The notes: generated from the letters alone by a model not told the origin. A stretch of 64,000 nt of DNA from Trinickia mobilis (GCF_017315705.1 NZ_JAFLRF010000002.1:310001-374000); one strand, 5' to 3'. Numbered from the stretch's first letter, positions 36,206 through 45,940 are shown. Program-made: numbers and translations.

Positions 36206-36417
36206 TCGCAAGCTCACTGATCGATCGTCGTGGCGTATTCCGCCTGCCCGAGCAAGTGGTCCGCCCGCGTCGCGGCTGCCGGCTTACTGCGAAAGATACA
36301 GGTCATGGAAATGTGCATTCAACAGCCTCGATAGACAAGATTTAGAGCCCGTGTCGGACTGGCCGCGCGGCGATACGCAGACGTCTCTGCGGGAAATGTC
36401 AGCAGGAGGTTTCACTC

Positions 36418-36639
36418 ATGTTTCAGCCAATGTGCGCAATATGCCGATCCAGGCCAAAGACCGCGCGTGTAACCGTATTGCACGACGGGCAGCCCGTGTG
36501 TGTTGACGTCTGTTCCCTCCACTGCGGGCTATTGGTTCAACATCCGTGGCATATCTTCAGCGTCGAGCTTCAATCGAAAAGCCATCGCGTAAAACCCGTG
36601 AAATCTACTGATCTGCGAGACGGAGGCGTTACTCGATGA
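36418..36639 (+). CDS. Small Cys-rich protein, possible zinc ribbon
   Basis: A 73-residue protein with an excellent AGGAGG seven bases before the ATG. Five Cys residues are spaced C-x2-C near the N-terminus (MCAICRSRP), then VCVDVCSLHC after 18 residues, a treble-clef-like layout suited to one metal. The tail is Lys/Arg-rich and could contact nucleic acid. No partner gene is adjacent. The family is unknown to me. Confidence 0.55.
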   Translation: MFQPMCAICRSRPKTARVTVLHDGQPVCVDVCSLHCGLLVQHPWHIFSVELQSKSHRVKPVKSTDLRDGGVTR

Positions 36640-36807
36640 GGAAATGCTGATCACATCTCGTCGGCTACTGCACGGCCGCCCTGGACCGCCCTTTCAATGC
36701 GCTCGCCCGCCGCGCAGTCGGCGGACTGCTGTCCACGAGCCGGTGCGACACCGCACACCGACTCGCTCATCGATCGAACTTGCACATCCGGCGGGGCCCA
36801 GCCGAAG

Positions 36808-37329
36808 TCACCCACGCGACGTCCGTCGAGGCGCAAGTTGAGGACGATCGATGTAGGCGGCGAGGATCATCGCGGACCGATTCGACGTTCCGCCGCTCTT
36901 CATACACGGCCGAAAGATTGCATCACCGCGTCGTATCGGCGTGCCGCTCAGCACGCAGGTTCCCATTTGCTTGGCGATCCCCTTGTGCCAGAGCTGATAT
37001 CCGTAACTGCAGCCGGTCGGGTCGCGCCACGAGAGGACAGCCGACGCGGAGCTCGGGCGTTCCAGAATCTCGATCGTGGCATTCATCCCGTAGCGGTCGT
37101 CCGAAGAACGGTCGCAGGGCGAAGTCGGGCGGCGTCGCATGCGACCCGCGGCGTCATCCCCTTCGCCGTCGCAAGCAGCGAGCGACCTCGTAATGTGCCC
37201 CCAGCGCAACGCCTGCTCGTTGTCCGACATGGCGACGCTGCGCGCGTCCGGATACGAGAAGTGACGGCCGGCTGGCCGCACGGAAGCCGGAGCATCGGTG
37301 GTCGACGAGACATCCGCCTGTTTAGCCAT
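36808..37329 (-). CDS. DUF3331-like protein
   Basis: A 173-residue protein with a disordered N-terminal 90 residues and a compact C-terminal domain: VLSWRDPTGCSYGYQLWHKG, then TCVLSGTPIRRGDAIFRP. This pattern matches the Burkholderia-specific DUF3331 family as I remember it, whose function is unknown. The Cys residues in CSYG, TCVLSG and FRPCMKSGG may bind metal. It lies alone in a decayed region. Confidence 0.55.
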   Translation of the reverse strand: MAKQADVSSTTDAPASVRPAGRHFSYPDARSVAMSDNEQALRWGHITRSLAACDGEGDDAAGRMRRRPTSPCDRSSDDRYGMNATIEILERPSSASAVLSWRDPTGCSYGYQLWHKGIAKQMGTCVLSGTPIRRGDAIFRPCMKSGGTSNRSAMILAAYIDRPQLAPRRTSRG

Positions 37330-37408
37330 TGCACTCTCCGTCAGTTGGAAGAACCGCGTAAATAGACAGGCCCCGTTGCCCGCTTTGCGGTGACGCTATA
37401 GGAATTCG

Positions 37409-37735
37409 TCAAACTTCATTCCGCCGCCGCAAGGAAGCGACGAGCAGCGTCAGGCACGCGGCTAGCAAAGCGAGGTCATTCAGAAGTCACTGTTCGAGCA
37501 ACGTCGAGATGATCGGAAAGCTCGACGGGCTCGTCAGCGTGATACCCGGCGTGCTGAAGACGAACGACGTCGTGAGGATGAACGTGCCGCCCGCAATCGC
37601 CGCGCCAAGCGCTTCACAGCCGAATATTAGTGACCCGCCGCGGACGCAACAACAATACATTGGTATCACGCGGCTCGAAGCGAAACGCTTCGCCGAATCC
37701 CTCGCCGGCATAGCCTTCGTCATGGCGATAAACAC
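37409..37735 (-). pseudogene. DUF417 (YkgB-like) membrane protein remnant
   Basis: The minus strand encodes ALGAAIAGGTFILTTSFVFSTPGITLT, a typical core of the YkgB/DUF417 inner-membrane family, then FPIISTLLEQ, an in-frame TGA, and the continuation LLNDLALLAACLTLLVAS to 37409. A single TGG-to-TGA change would explain the stop. The N-terminal half is not recognisable. I therefore call it a truncated pseudogene; stop-codon recoding has no support. Confidence 0.6.
37623..37667. repeat. AATATTAGTGA repeat, copy B
   Basis: AATATTAGTGA, 15 bases, then an ACAACAATACATTGGTATC block. It matches the repeats at 44665 and 45487 in both ends and spacer length. This copy overlaps the DUF417 remnant. Confidence 0.45.
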
Positions 37736-37765
37736 GCTATGAACTGCGCGATCAAATCCGTCGCG

Positions 37766-40700
37766 CTACGCCTGCTCGCCGCCGCACTTTTCCGACTCCG
37801 GGGGAATCGTGAATTCGAAAGCCGTTCCGTACGGCTCGAGCGAAATGAAGTGCAGCCGGCCCCCATGGCTTTCGACGATCGAGCGGCAAATCGAAAGCCC
37901 CATGCCCATGCCGCTTTGTTTTGTCGTGACGAAGGGCTGGAGAATGCGCGAAGCGAATGTCGGATCGATTCCACACCCCGTGTCCACGACTCGGACGAGA
38001 ACGCCGCCTTCGCCGCAGCGGTCGGTCGACAGCGACAGCGACCGCGCTCTGTCTGTCACATCCGCCATTGCCTCGACGGCGTTCATCACCAGGTTCAAGA
38101 TGACTTGCTGCAGTTGAATGCGGTCGCCACACGCCTCGCGCGAGTCGACGATGCGGCTCGCATCGAGAACGATGCCTCGGTCTTTGAGCTCGCGCGCCGT
38201 CAGGGCAAGCACTTGGCGAATCGCTTCATTGATGTCAAAGCGCGTCCGCTCGGGTACGGCCTTTCGCGCCATCGCACGCAATGCGTGGATGACATCGGCT
38301 GCGCGCGTGCTGTCGATGTCGATACGCTCGAACATTGCGCACGCTTCGGCGAGTTCGGGGGTCTCCCGCTGGAGCCACCTCAAGCCGGCGTTCGCGCAAG
38401 TGGCCATCGAAGAAAGCGGCTGATTGATCTCATGCACGATCGACGCGACGAGCTCGCCCATCGTCGTCAGGCGAGCGGCGTGCTCGAGGGCCGCACGCGC
38501 CTCTCTCAACGCGCTCTCGGCCGATTCGCGCCGTTGATTCTCTTCGACGAGGTCGGCGTATAGACGTGCATTCTCTATCGAAATGGCGGCCTGCGATGCG
38601 ATCAACTGCAATATCGACGTCCGCTCGGCTGTGAATGCCCCCGAAGCGAGCTCGTTTTCCATGTACAGGATACCCACGAGCTTCGCCTGCTTCACCAGCG
38701 GCACGCACAGAACCGACCGCGCATGCCGACGGCGGAAGTACGCATCCCCCGCGAACGTGCTGTCGCTGGTAGCGTCGTCCAGCACGACCGAATTCAGCGT
38801 ACGGGCAACCGTTTGCACGAGCGAGTTTGGCAGCTCCTCTCCGTTGACCGGATCGTGCCTGAGCACGACCTCGATAGGACCCAGACCGATCGAGGCCTCG
38901 GCCCGAATGGCGAGCGCAGCGCCCTCGGACAGTATCAGCAAGCAACGACAGGCGAGGGCATGCTCGAGCGAAATCGCCATGAGCGTCTCGACGAGCTTGT
39001 CGAGCACCATCTCGCCCGAGAGCGCTTGCGAAGCCTTCACCACCGTGCCGATGTCGAACAGTGGCGAAGCACCCGCGATCCACGCGCCTGACGCCTCGGT
39101 ACCCGGCCGCGCCCGCATCTGAAAATAGCGACAGTCGAATTCCTTCACCTTGGCGTCGGCACCCCAAAGGGAATAGGCGTGCTTGGCGTTGCGCAGATAG
39201 GCACCCGCGATCGTGTCGAACCCGCGATCCGCGTAGAACTGTCCGGCCAATTCGGATGCGAGTGCCTCGTTGTGCACGAACTCCTGCTTGCGGGCATGCT
39301 GAATGGCCTCTTCATAGAGGCATTCCGCATCGATGAGCCGGCCCTCGTTCCTCGCGAGCTCAGCTTCCACGAGCGCGGCCCTGCCGGCGAAGTTTTCCGC
39401 ACAGGTTTTGCGCCATGTGCAAAGTCTCGCGTAGTGCACCTTCAGCGCGCTCAGGTGCGTGTCTTTCTCGTTTTCGGGTGCCAGGCGCCACGCCGCAGCT
39501 CTCGCAAGCGAGCCGTAAAAATGGAAATCGGCCGACTCGAGAAACGAGCGGGACGAGCAATAGAGACCGCCGGCGGCCGTCTCCGCTTCTATCGCTCCGC
39601 CGGTATCGCCAAAGAGGACCCGTGTGGTCAGCACATGCGTCCAGAAGGCAAACGCGGCGATCGCCCTGTGCGATGTCGCCGCACGCCGGAAATGCGCGAC
39701 CCATCGCTCGTCATACCCCGGATCGGCAGGTGAGCCGTCTCCCTCCGAGACGCCGCGCAGGCGCCGAAACATGAGAAGCTGAGCGAGAAGCGCATCGACG
39801 ACGAGCACGAACTGCTTTTCTTTTGCAAAGGCGAAGCCTTTTTCCGCTGCTGCCTGCATGTGGTCGATCGGCTCACCCGCGAAGATCAGATTCGTCAAGA
39901 GATTGCGGTGCGAGTAGGCCTCGAAGGTCAGATCGCCGCTCTCCGCCGCAATCTGCAACGCCTGCTTCATGAACGCCTGCCCTTCCTTCGCCGGCCTTTT
40001 CCAAGGCAGAACGAGCGCGCCGAAAGACATCTCGACGCGAGCCTTGAACCTCGTCATGCGCTTTTCGTTGATCAGATCACGCGCCAGTTCGCCAAGCTTG
40101 AACGCGGTGTCGTAATCGGCGTAGCGGTACCCGAAAATCGCACAAACGTATGCATAGCACGACGCGTCGCAATGCCCATACTCGAGGCTCAGGTTGATCA
40201 TTCGCAGCCGCACGAGATCGTGAAGGTTCACATCGGTGAACAAGGCAGCGGGGACAAGGTCGGCAAGGACGTTCATTGCGCCGATCCAGGCCGGCTCGTG
40301 CATCGCGGGCAAGTCCCTCAAATCCTCGATCGTTTGCCCGCCCAATTGCTCGAGCACGCGTGTGTGCTCGCGATCCACGTCATCGTCGGCAGGATGCAAA
40401 GGCAAGTGCATGCCCACTTGCCGGCAGAAATCGAGGCCCACTTCCAACGCCATTTTGGGGCGATCGACAGTGATATAGAGCGCCGCGCGCAGACGGGTCA
40501 ACTCGGCGCGCAACGGCAGCGCGATCGGTCGGCGCGACAAGGCGTCGAATCGCGCTTCCGCGGCCTGCATGGCGCCGGTCAGGAATTCGCACTCGGCACG
40601 GTGCAGCTCGATCGCATGCGCCGTCTCGTCGAACTCGATGCCGGCATTGCCCTCGATGAGGCGTTCCGCGGTCGTCAGATAAACCAGGGCGCACGAATAG

Positions 40701-42922
40701 GCCGTCGCCGATTTGGCCCGCTGGCCCGCCAGCAGGTTGAGCCGCGCGAATTGCCGGCGTTCCTCCGCTACCGTGACAAGTGCGGCGCCCCGGTTGATCT
40801 GATTGACGGTTTCGAAAAGACGGTCACCGGCATGCGCCGTCGAGCCGAGCACAAGCAGGCGCCGCCCGATCTCCAGATGTCTCGCATCCCGTTCGACGTC
40901 GTCGATGCTGGCATACACCGTCTCCTGAATCCGGTCGTGCCAGAACGAATATCCGTCGTTCACTTGATGAACCAGATTGACGCGGCACGCCTCCTCGAGT
41001 ACAGCGTGAACCCGCTCCTCCGGCTCGCCGGCCGCGGCGCTGAGCGTATCGCATGCGGCCCTGGTGCCGAGACAGGCAAGGCGCTCGAGCATGCTCCTCG
41101 TTTCCTCCGACAGCAAGTCCACTTTGCCGAGCATCAGATCGATAACGTTGTCGGCATACCCTTTTGCCCGAATCCTCTCGAGGTTCCAGGTCCAGACCTG
41201 CTGAGCGTGATTGAACGCGACGAGACGCTCGTCGGCCAGCGTGCTCAGAAATTGGACGGTGAAGAACGGGTCGCCGCCGGTCTTTTCGCTAATGAGACCT
41301 GCGAGCGGCATCGCCTCGTCGACCCGGCATTGCAGCGTTTCCGCGACCAGCTTCGCCAGATCGTCGAGCCGCAGGGGCGCGAGTCGAAGCGAACGGATTG
41401 GGGCTCCCGCCGATTCGAGCGTGCGCCATACTGGGTGTGCCGAGTCCACTTCATTGTCCCGGTACGCAGCGACCAGCAGGAAATGACGAATCTCCGAGTG
41501 GGTAAGCAAATACTCGACGACTGCCCAGCTTCCGCGATCGACCCATTGAACGTCGTCCAAAAACAGGACCAAGGGACGTTCGCGCGTGGCGAAGGCGCCA
41601 ATCAGCCGCGCGGCGGTCCGCAGAAAGCGTGCCTTTTCAGCCGGCGGAGGAAGGTCGGCAGGCGCCGAGTGAGCCCCGACAATCAGCTCGAGGTCCGGAG
41701 CCAACGCCGCCAATATTGCCGCGTTGGGCCCGAGCGCCTGGAGCAGCCGCTCGCGCGACGCCTCGAAATCCGACTCCTCTTGAGCAAGCACGAAACGCAC
41801 GAGGTCTCGCAGCGCCTGAGCAAAGCTCGCGTACGGAATGGTGCGTTTGACAGGATCGCACTTGCCGGCGGCGAACGCATACCCAGCGAGACGCACGTGA
41901 TTGCCGAACGCCTGAACGAGCGTGGATTTGCCCGCGCCCGAGTAGCCGGATACAAATACGAACTCGGCCCTGCCCTCCTCGATCGTGCGGGCGAAAGCCG
42001 CTTGCAGCGTCGATACTTCGGTCTCCCGGCCGTACAGCTTGTCCAACCTCTTGAGTCGGTAAGCAATGTCGTATGCGTCGAGCGCGAACGCGCCAATGCT
42101 GCCATGTTCCCGCCGGACACGCTGGCAGCGCAGCAGATCGTCCAGCAGCCCGTCGACCGTCTGATAACGGCCCTCGGGTGTCTTGGCCAACAACTTCATG
42201 ACGATCGACGAAATTTGCGGCGGAACGCTCGACACCACTTCGGACGGCGGCGTGGGCAGCCTTGCCACGTGCGAGTGGATACAGGTCATCGGATCCAACG
42301 CCGCAAATGGCGGCTCGCCTGTCAGCATTTCGTAGAACGTGCATCCAAGGGCGTACAGATCGCTGCGCGCGTCGACCGCCCGATTGATGCGCCCCGTTTG
42401 CTCCGGTGCCAGATAGGCGAAGGCACCCCGGGTTGCCCCCAGCGCGTCCGTTCCCTTTTGCTTGTCGAGCGCGCATGCGGTGAAGCCGAAGCCAGTCAGC
42501 CAGGCCCAGCAGTCGTCGCCTTGCATTCGCACAAGGACATTCGCCGGACGAATCCCGCCATGAATCAGCTCGTTATCGTGCAACGCCTTGACCGCTTCGG
42601 CGAGCGATATCGCCGCGGCAAGGAACTCGCGCGTAGCCAGTCCCCCGCCGCATGAAGCGCGCAGCGGCACGCCGCCGGGATCGTGCAGAACCAGCGCAAT
42701 CTTGTCGCTCCACCGGGTCAGGCCAACAGGCAGCGCCGCCCGGCGAGGGTCGAGCCGGTCGCGGATCGCGAGTTCGTTCTGCAGGCACGCCAGGCTTCGC
42801 GCGCTTGGCTCGTCATCCGACGGTACGACGACGAGTATAAAGTCATCCCTGCGGCTACCACGATAGAGAACGAAGTCCCCTTCGTCGATGATTGAAAGGT
42901 GGTAATCCGAAATATCTAGCAT
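37766..42922 (-). CDS. Giant kinase-like/AAA ATPase/GAF/histidine kinase sensor
   Basis: A 1718-residue trifunctional signalling protein. Residues 1-265 form a Ser/Thr kinase-like domain. Residues about 295-560 form an AAA-type ATPase (Walker A GYSGAGKST at 326-334, Walker B VLFLDDVQWVD). A long helical TPR-like middle follows, then a GAF domain near 1290-1440. The C-terminal histidine kinase has H-box MGELVASIVHEINQPL, N-box NLVMNAVEAM and G-boxes DTGCGID and GMGLSIC. The kinase-like domain has lost its catalytic residues: HRD-K is HGGIRPAN (121-128), DFG is GFG (144-146), and no beta-3 Lys is seen, so it is probably a pseudokinase. The start ATG has only a weak ribosome site. A lone receiver gene upstream on the same strand may be its partner. 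Confidence 0.9.
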   Translation of the reverse strand: MLDISDYHLSIIDEGDFVLYRGSRRDDFILVVVPSDDEPSARSLACLQNELAIRDRLDPRRAALPVGLTRWSDKIALVLHDPGGVPLRASCGGGLATREFLAAAISLAEAVKALHDNELIHGGIRPANVLVRMQGDDCWAWLTGFGFTACALDKQKGTDALGATRGAFAYLAPEQTGRINRAVDARSDLYALGCTFYEMLTGEPPFAALDPMTCIHSHVARLPTPPSEVVSSVPPQISSIVMKLLAKTPEGRYQTVDGLLDDLLRCQRVRREHGSIGAFALDAYDIAYRLKRLDKLYGRETEVSTLQAAFARTIEEGRAEFVFVSGYSGAGKSTLVQAFGNHVRLAGYAFAAGKCDPVKRTIPYASFAQALRDLVRFVLAQEESDFEASRERLLQALGPNAAILAALAPDLELIVGAHSAPADLPPPAEKARFLRTAARLIGAFATRERPLVLFLDDVQWVDRGSWAVVEYLLTHSEIRHFLLVAAYRDNEVDSAHPVWRTLESAGAPIRSLRLAPLRLDDLAKLVAETLQCRVDEAMPLAGLISEKTGGDPFFTVQFLSTLADERLVAFNHAQQVWTWNLERIRAKGYADNVIDLMLGKVDLLSEETRSMLERLACLGTRAACDTLSAAAGEPEERVHAVLEEACRVNLVHQVNDGYSFWHDRIQETVYASIDDVERDARHLEIGRRLLVLGSTAHAGDRLFETVNQINRGAALVTVAEERRQFARLNLLAGQRAKSATAYSCALVYLTTAERLIEGNAGIEFDETAHAIELHRAECEFLTGAMQAAEARFDALSRRPIALPLRAELTRLRAALYITVDRPKMALEVGLDFCRQVGMHLPLHPADDDVDREHTRVLEQLGGQTIEDLRDLPAMHEPAWIGAMNVLADLVPAALFTDVNLHDLVRLRMINLSLEYGHCDASCYAYVCAIFGYRYADYDTAFKLGELARDLINEKRMTRFKARVEMSFGALVLPWKRPAKEGQAFMKQALQIAAESGDLTFEAYSHRNLLTNLIFAGEPIDHMQAAAEKGFAFAKEKQFVLVVDALLAQLLMFRRLRGVSEGDGSPADPGYDERWVAHFRRAATSHRAIAAFAFWTHVLTTRVLFGDTGGAIEAETAAGGLYCSSRSFLESADFHFYGSLARAAAWRLAPENEKDTHLSALKVHYARLCTWRKTCAENFAGRAALVEAELARNEGRLIDAECLYEEAIQHARKQEFVHNEALASELAGQFYADRGFDTIAGAYLRNAKHAYSLWGADAKVKEFDCRYFQMRARPGTEASGAWIAGASPLFDIGTVVKASQALSGEMVLDKLVETLMAISLEHALACRCLLILSEGAALAIRAEASIGLGPIEVVLRHDPVNGEELPNSLVQTVARTLNSVVLDDATSDSTFAGDAYFRRRHARSVLCVPLVKQAKLVGILYMENELASGAFTAERTSILQLIASQAAISIENARLYADLVEENQRRESAESALREARAALEHAARLTTMGELVASIVHEINQPLSSMATCANAGLRWLQRETPELAEACAMFERIDIDSTRAADVIHALRAMARKAVPERTRFDINEAIRQVLALTARELKDRGIVLDASRIVDSREACGDRIQLQQVILNLVMNAVEAMADVTDRARSLSLSTDRCGEGGVLVRVVDTGCGIDPTFASRILQPFVTTKQSGMGMGLSICRSIVESHGGRLHFISLEPYGTAFEFTIPPESEKCGGEQA

Positions 42923-43597
42923 GGTGAGCCGCGATTGTTTCGTCGCAATGAAGAAGACCGGCAGCGCCGTCCCTGGCGCTGCCACCCGCTGTAGGATGGC
43001 CTCCTATTACCGTTGTCGCCGACCGATCGTCGAAAGACGCTCATGCAAACGAGCCCGCTTCGAGCGGCTTTGACTCAGCCGCCCTATACATTGAATGCAC
43101 AAGAACTTGCTGCCGCATAGCCCACCTTCACAACGTAAAGCAGTCGCTGCGGCTGGGCGGCCGATCACGACGTAGGCGAATGCGCGACTCAGCAATCGCG
43201 ATGCCGCACCAAGTGAGCACCGAAAACTATTTCGGCGTGCATCGCACTTGAGATGACAGAGCGGCCTCGTGCGTGGTCCACCCCGTGATTGAGGAGTGAG
43301 GCGGCTCAAGCGGGTTCCTGGACAAAAGGCAACCGATACGGCTTGGTGTGAGTCGCGCTGGTGCTTCCGATGGTCAACTGAAGCGCCGTGCGCTCTCATT
43401 GTCACATGTGAATTCGGCATAGCGGAAGTTCGACGCGCGGCATAATTCTTATTCCTGTCGGGCATAATCGGGACGAACCAGACGAGCACGCCGTGAATCG
43501 TGCCGCCCGACGCGCTGGGCAAACGTGATCCGCACCTGCAAGCGCGCAAGGCGAACTGGTGCGAACGATGCGGCACCCTCTCGTGCAACCCCGGCCT
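42923..43597. other. Spacer between sensor kinase and receiver, no supported gene
   Basis: About 675 bases. Long frames exist on both strands, but none has a ribosome site plus recognisable motif. The segment next to 42922 must carry the kinase leader. Confidence 0.4.
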
Positions 43598-43969
43598 CTA
43601 CGCGCCGTCAAGTGCGACCGAAAGCCAATGCGCGATTACGGCAGTCGAGTACGGTTTCTCAAGCAGCACTAGCGCGCCATTGCTCATTACCTTCGCTTGC
43701 AGCGCAGGAGTCGGATATGCGCTGATGAAAATCGTAGGCGGCGCGACGCTTTGAGCGACAAGGTTCGCATGCATTTCCACACCCGACGCGCCCGACATAA
43801 GAATGTCGGAAATGAGGCACGCGGTATTGGCCGCCTCCCCGGAATCGAGAAACGCCTCCGCGGACTCGTATAGGCGCACTTGCCACCCCATGGACCGGAC
43901 GAGGCTACCCAAGGCGAGACGAATTGCATCGTCGTCGTCGACAATCGACACAATAGGCGAAGTGTGCAA
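43598..43969 (-). CDS. Stand-alone receiver domain protein (FixJ-type)
   Basis: A 123-residue single receiver domain: IVSIVDDDDAIRLALGSLVRSMGW, the phosphoacceptor Asp in LISDILM, and Lys in LLEKPYS. It resembles the N-terminal half of FixJ-like regulators but stops before any helix-turn-helix. There is no ATG at the expected place; a TTG at 43969 preceded by GGGGGT gives the family-typical length. It stands upstream of the giant histidine kinase and could relay or sink its phosphate. A truncated FixJ gene is the alternative. Confidence 0.6.
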   Translation of the reverse strand: MHTSPIVSIVDDDDAIRLALGSLVRSMGWQVRLYESAEAFLDSGEAANTACLISDILMSGASGVEMHANLVAQSVAPPTIFISAYPTPALQAKVMSNGALVLLEKPYSTAVIAHWLSVALDGA

Positions 43970-44202
43970 AATGGTACCCCCATCGACGAACGACGACGGC
44001 CGGTGCGCTCGTCCATGTCGTTTCTTACAGAGTACGCGCTGGCAGGATTTCCTGCGATGATACGTACGTATATATGGATTCGGCCGATAGCAGTGACAGG
44101 AAAAAAAAGAAACCCGTGATTCCCCGGTCGACGGCAGTACGGCCCGCTGCCGCACAGGAGGTTGATGTACGGGCGGCGGAAGGCGAAACGAAACACCGTT
44201 GG

Positions 44203-44409
44203 CTAGTAGAGCCGTCGAGACTGATCGAACGATGACAACGCTTCGAGGAGGCGATCACCGAGGGCGGTGATCCGCGTGGATCTTTCGTCCGGGTCAATGG
44301 AGACGAGCCGGCGCTGCACCAGCGCGTGAATCTCCTCTCTCCTGAGATCAATCGATTGTGACGCATGTTTGATTAGCATTAGGGTTGCGTACTCGTGCGG
44401 ACTAAGCAT
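44203..44409 (-). CDS. Hypothetical small protein
   Basis: A 68-residue helical protein, MLSPHEYATLMLIKHASQSIDLRREEIHALVQRRLV, then a basic turn (STRITALGDRLLEAL). The pattern suggests a winged-helix-like fold, seen in small Burkholderia proteins, but no family is certain. The Shine-Dalgarno is weak. The 233 bases to the receiver gene hold no other feature. Confidence 0.45.
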   Translation of the reverse strand: MLSPHEYATLMLIKHASQSIDLRREEIHALVQRRLVSIDPDERSTRITALGDRLLEALSSFDQSRRLY

Positions 44410-45072
44410 GGTTGTTCACGGACCTTATTGGTTGCGTATGCTGCTCAGTCGGCACATAGATTGCCGACGCAGATGTCGCTGAGCTCCAAACGCGGCTGGC
44501 AGAAAGACTCAGCCGCGCTTTCGACTTTATATCTAGTAAGTGTTCCTAATCACATAATGAATTCGCGGGCATTCGCTTATGACGACGCTCGCCGATTTTG
44601 GAAATGCCACACCAAGAAAGCGGCGCGCCTTCTCTGGGCCTGGGCGCCGTGAAGAGCGCAATCCAATATTAGTGAACGGGAGACCGCCCCACAACATACT
44701 TAGGTATCGACGCGATCATCGAAACGAATCAAGGCATAAATGGCGAACTCGTCCCTCGGCCCGCTGATCGAGCCGTGAGAAAGGACGCACGATGAGTGAG
44801 TTGCGGATCGAGCGGCTCGCATGGCGACACTATATGCAGCGCGCCGCCGGATCGGAATCTTCGATCGACTCGAAAGATTGCTTACGCGTCTCACGCGGCA
44901 AGCGACGCGACGTTCGACGAGACGATCGAGGATGTTGTTGAACCTTCGGAACATTTACGGACGCGAGTCGCGCGCCTACAGTGTAGTCATGCCGCCGCTG
45001 GCGGCACACCTCACAGGCGGCAATCGATGCGTCGACGGCCGTTGACCAGACTTGAACCGGAGGAGATTACGT
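44410..45072. other. Spacer of about 660 bases before glutaredoxin
   Basis: No supported gene. It contains copy A of the AATATTAGTGA repeat. The final bases provide a strong CCGGAGGAG ribosome site for the glutaredoxin gene. Confidence 0.45.
44665..44708. repeat. AATATTAGTGA repeat, copy A
   Basis: AATATTAGTGA, a 15-base GC-rich spacer, then ACAACATACTTAGGTATC. It shares both ends and spacer length with copies at 37623 and 45487. On the minus strand the right block contains the near-palindrome TACCTAAGTA. Confidence 0.5.
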
Positions 45073-45339
45073 ATGGCTTCGATCACGATCTACACGAAAC
45101 CGACATGCCCTTACTGCGTCGCGGCCAAAATGCTGCTGCAAGCCAAAGGCGCGCAATTCATTGAAATCAGCGTCCAGGGCGACCGCGTTTTGGGTGAAGC
45201 GCTCCGGCAACGCACGGGGCGCCGCACCGTTCCGCAGATCTACATCGACGATCATCACGTGGGCGGTTTCGACGATCTGCGCGCGCTCGACGACGCGGGA
45301 CGACTCGACGGCATGCTCGTGCGCGAGGCGCTCGCTTGA
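45073..45339 (+). CDS. grxC: Glutaredoxin 3 (GrxC-type)
   Basis: An 88-residue dithiol glutaredoxin with the CPYC active site at residues 12-15, the TVP cis-proline loop (RRTVPQIYI) and the GGFDDL glutathione-binding motif. It reduces protein and glutathione mixed disulfides in the cytoplasm. GGAGGAG precedes the ATG. It stands alone in a gene-poor region, so it may be an accessory paralogue of the housekeeping grxC. Confidence 0.9.
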   Translation: MASITIYTKPTCPYCVAAKMLLQAKGAQFIEISVQGDRVLGEALRQRTGRRTVPQIYIDDHHVGGFDDLRALDDAGRLDGMLVREALA

Positions 45340-45940
45340 GTGGAGCGGCGAAAGCGCTCGCCGCTTCGCACCGCCTCTCGATGGGGTACTGAAGCGGTCA
45401 TCAAGCCGCGCGTTTCGTCCGTGGCCTCGGTGCGAAGCACGTTGCCCATCGGCAGATTCGCAATCGCGCAACGAACTGCGCGCTCAAATGTTAGTGAGCG
45501 GGTGAACAACCCACAACGTACATAAGTATCGAACCGCTATAGGCGGTGAAAATGGCGACTTTCCGCCCCGCCACGTTTCGGTTCCGGGCTTGCTTTGAAA
45601 AGCACTGTTCCGAGAGATGTCCGCCGTTATCTCGACCCGACACATAGGTAGGTTGTCTCCAATGGCTCGCCTTCTTCGCCCCAAGCATTCCGGCGATCCC
45701 CGGGACATATCTGTGCTTGCGATCGGCAAGCTTGCGTCGCCGATGTAGCCGCTCGCTCCGCGTCCGGTACGCACATACGGATCCGATGTTAATACCGCCC
45801 CGCGCTCGCACGACATAGTGCGTATCGGCTGGCTATACCTGCGCACGAACGCCTTCCTGCGGCTCACTGTCATTCCCGTACGCGTTGACGACGCAAAAAT
45901 TGAACCCCTGCTATTCGCTTTCTAAAAGAAGGACACGACA
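45340..45940. other. Spacer of about 600 bases before a LysR gene
   Basis: No supported gene. Minus-strand frames up to 130 codons (45484-45873) have no Shine-Dalgarno or motif. It holds copy C of the AATATTAGTGA repeat. Confidence 0.45.
45487..45530. repeat. AATATTAGTGA repeat, copy C
   Basis: AATGTTAGTGA, 15 bases, ACAACGTACATAAGTATC. This is the same layout as copies A and B. Similarity to copy A weakens quickly outside the block, apart from a nearby AAATGGCGA. Confidence 0.5.

Noticed and set aside
39860-42655. A 931-codon open frame antisense to the giant sensor gene
   Set aside because: Low-complexity Arg/Gln/Leu product, no ribosome site and no motif; the opposite strand has a full multidomain protein.
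43007-43588. A 193-codon minus-strand frame upstream of the giant sensor
   Set aside because: Composition is Arg/Ser/Cys-rich without any recognisable fold, and there is no Shine-Dalgarno.
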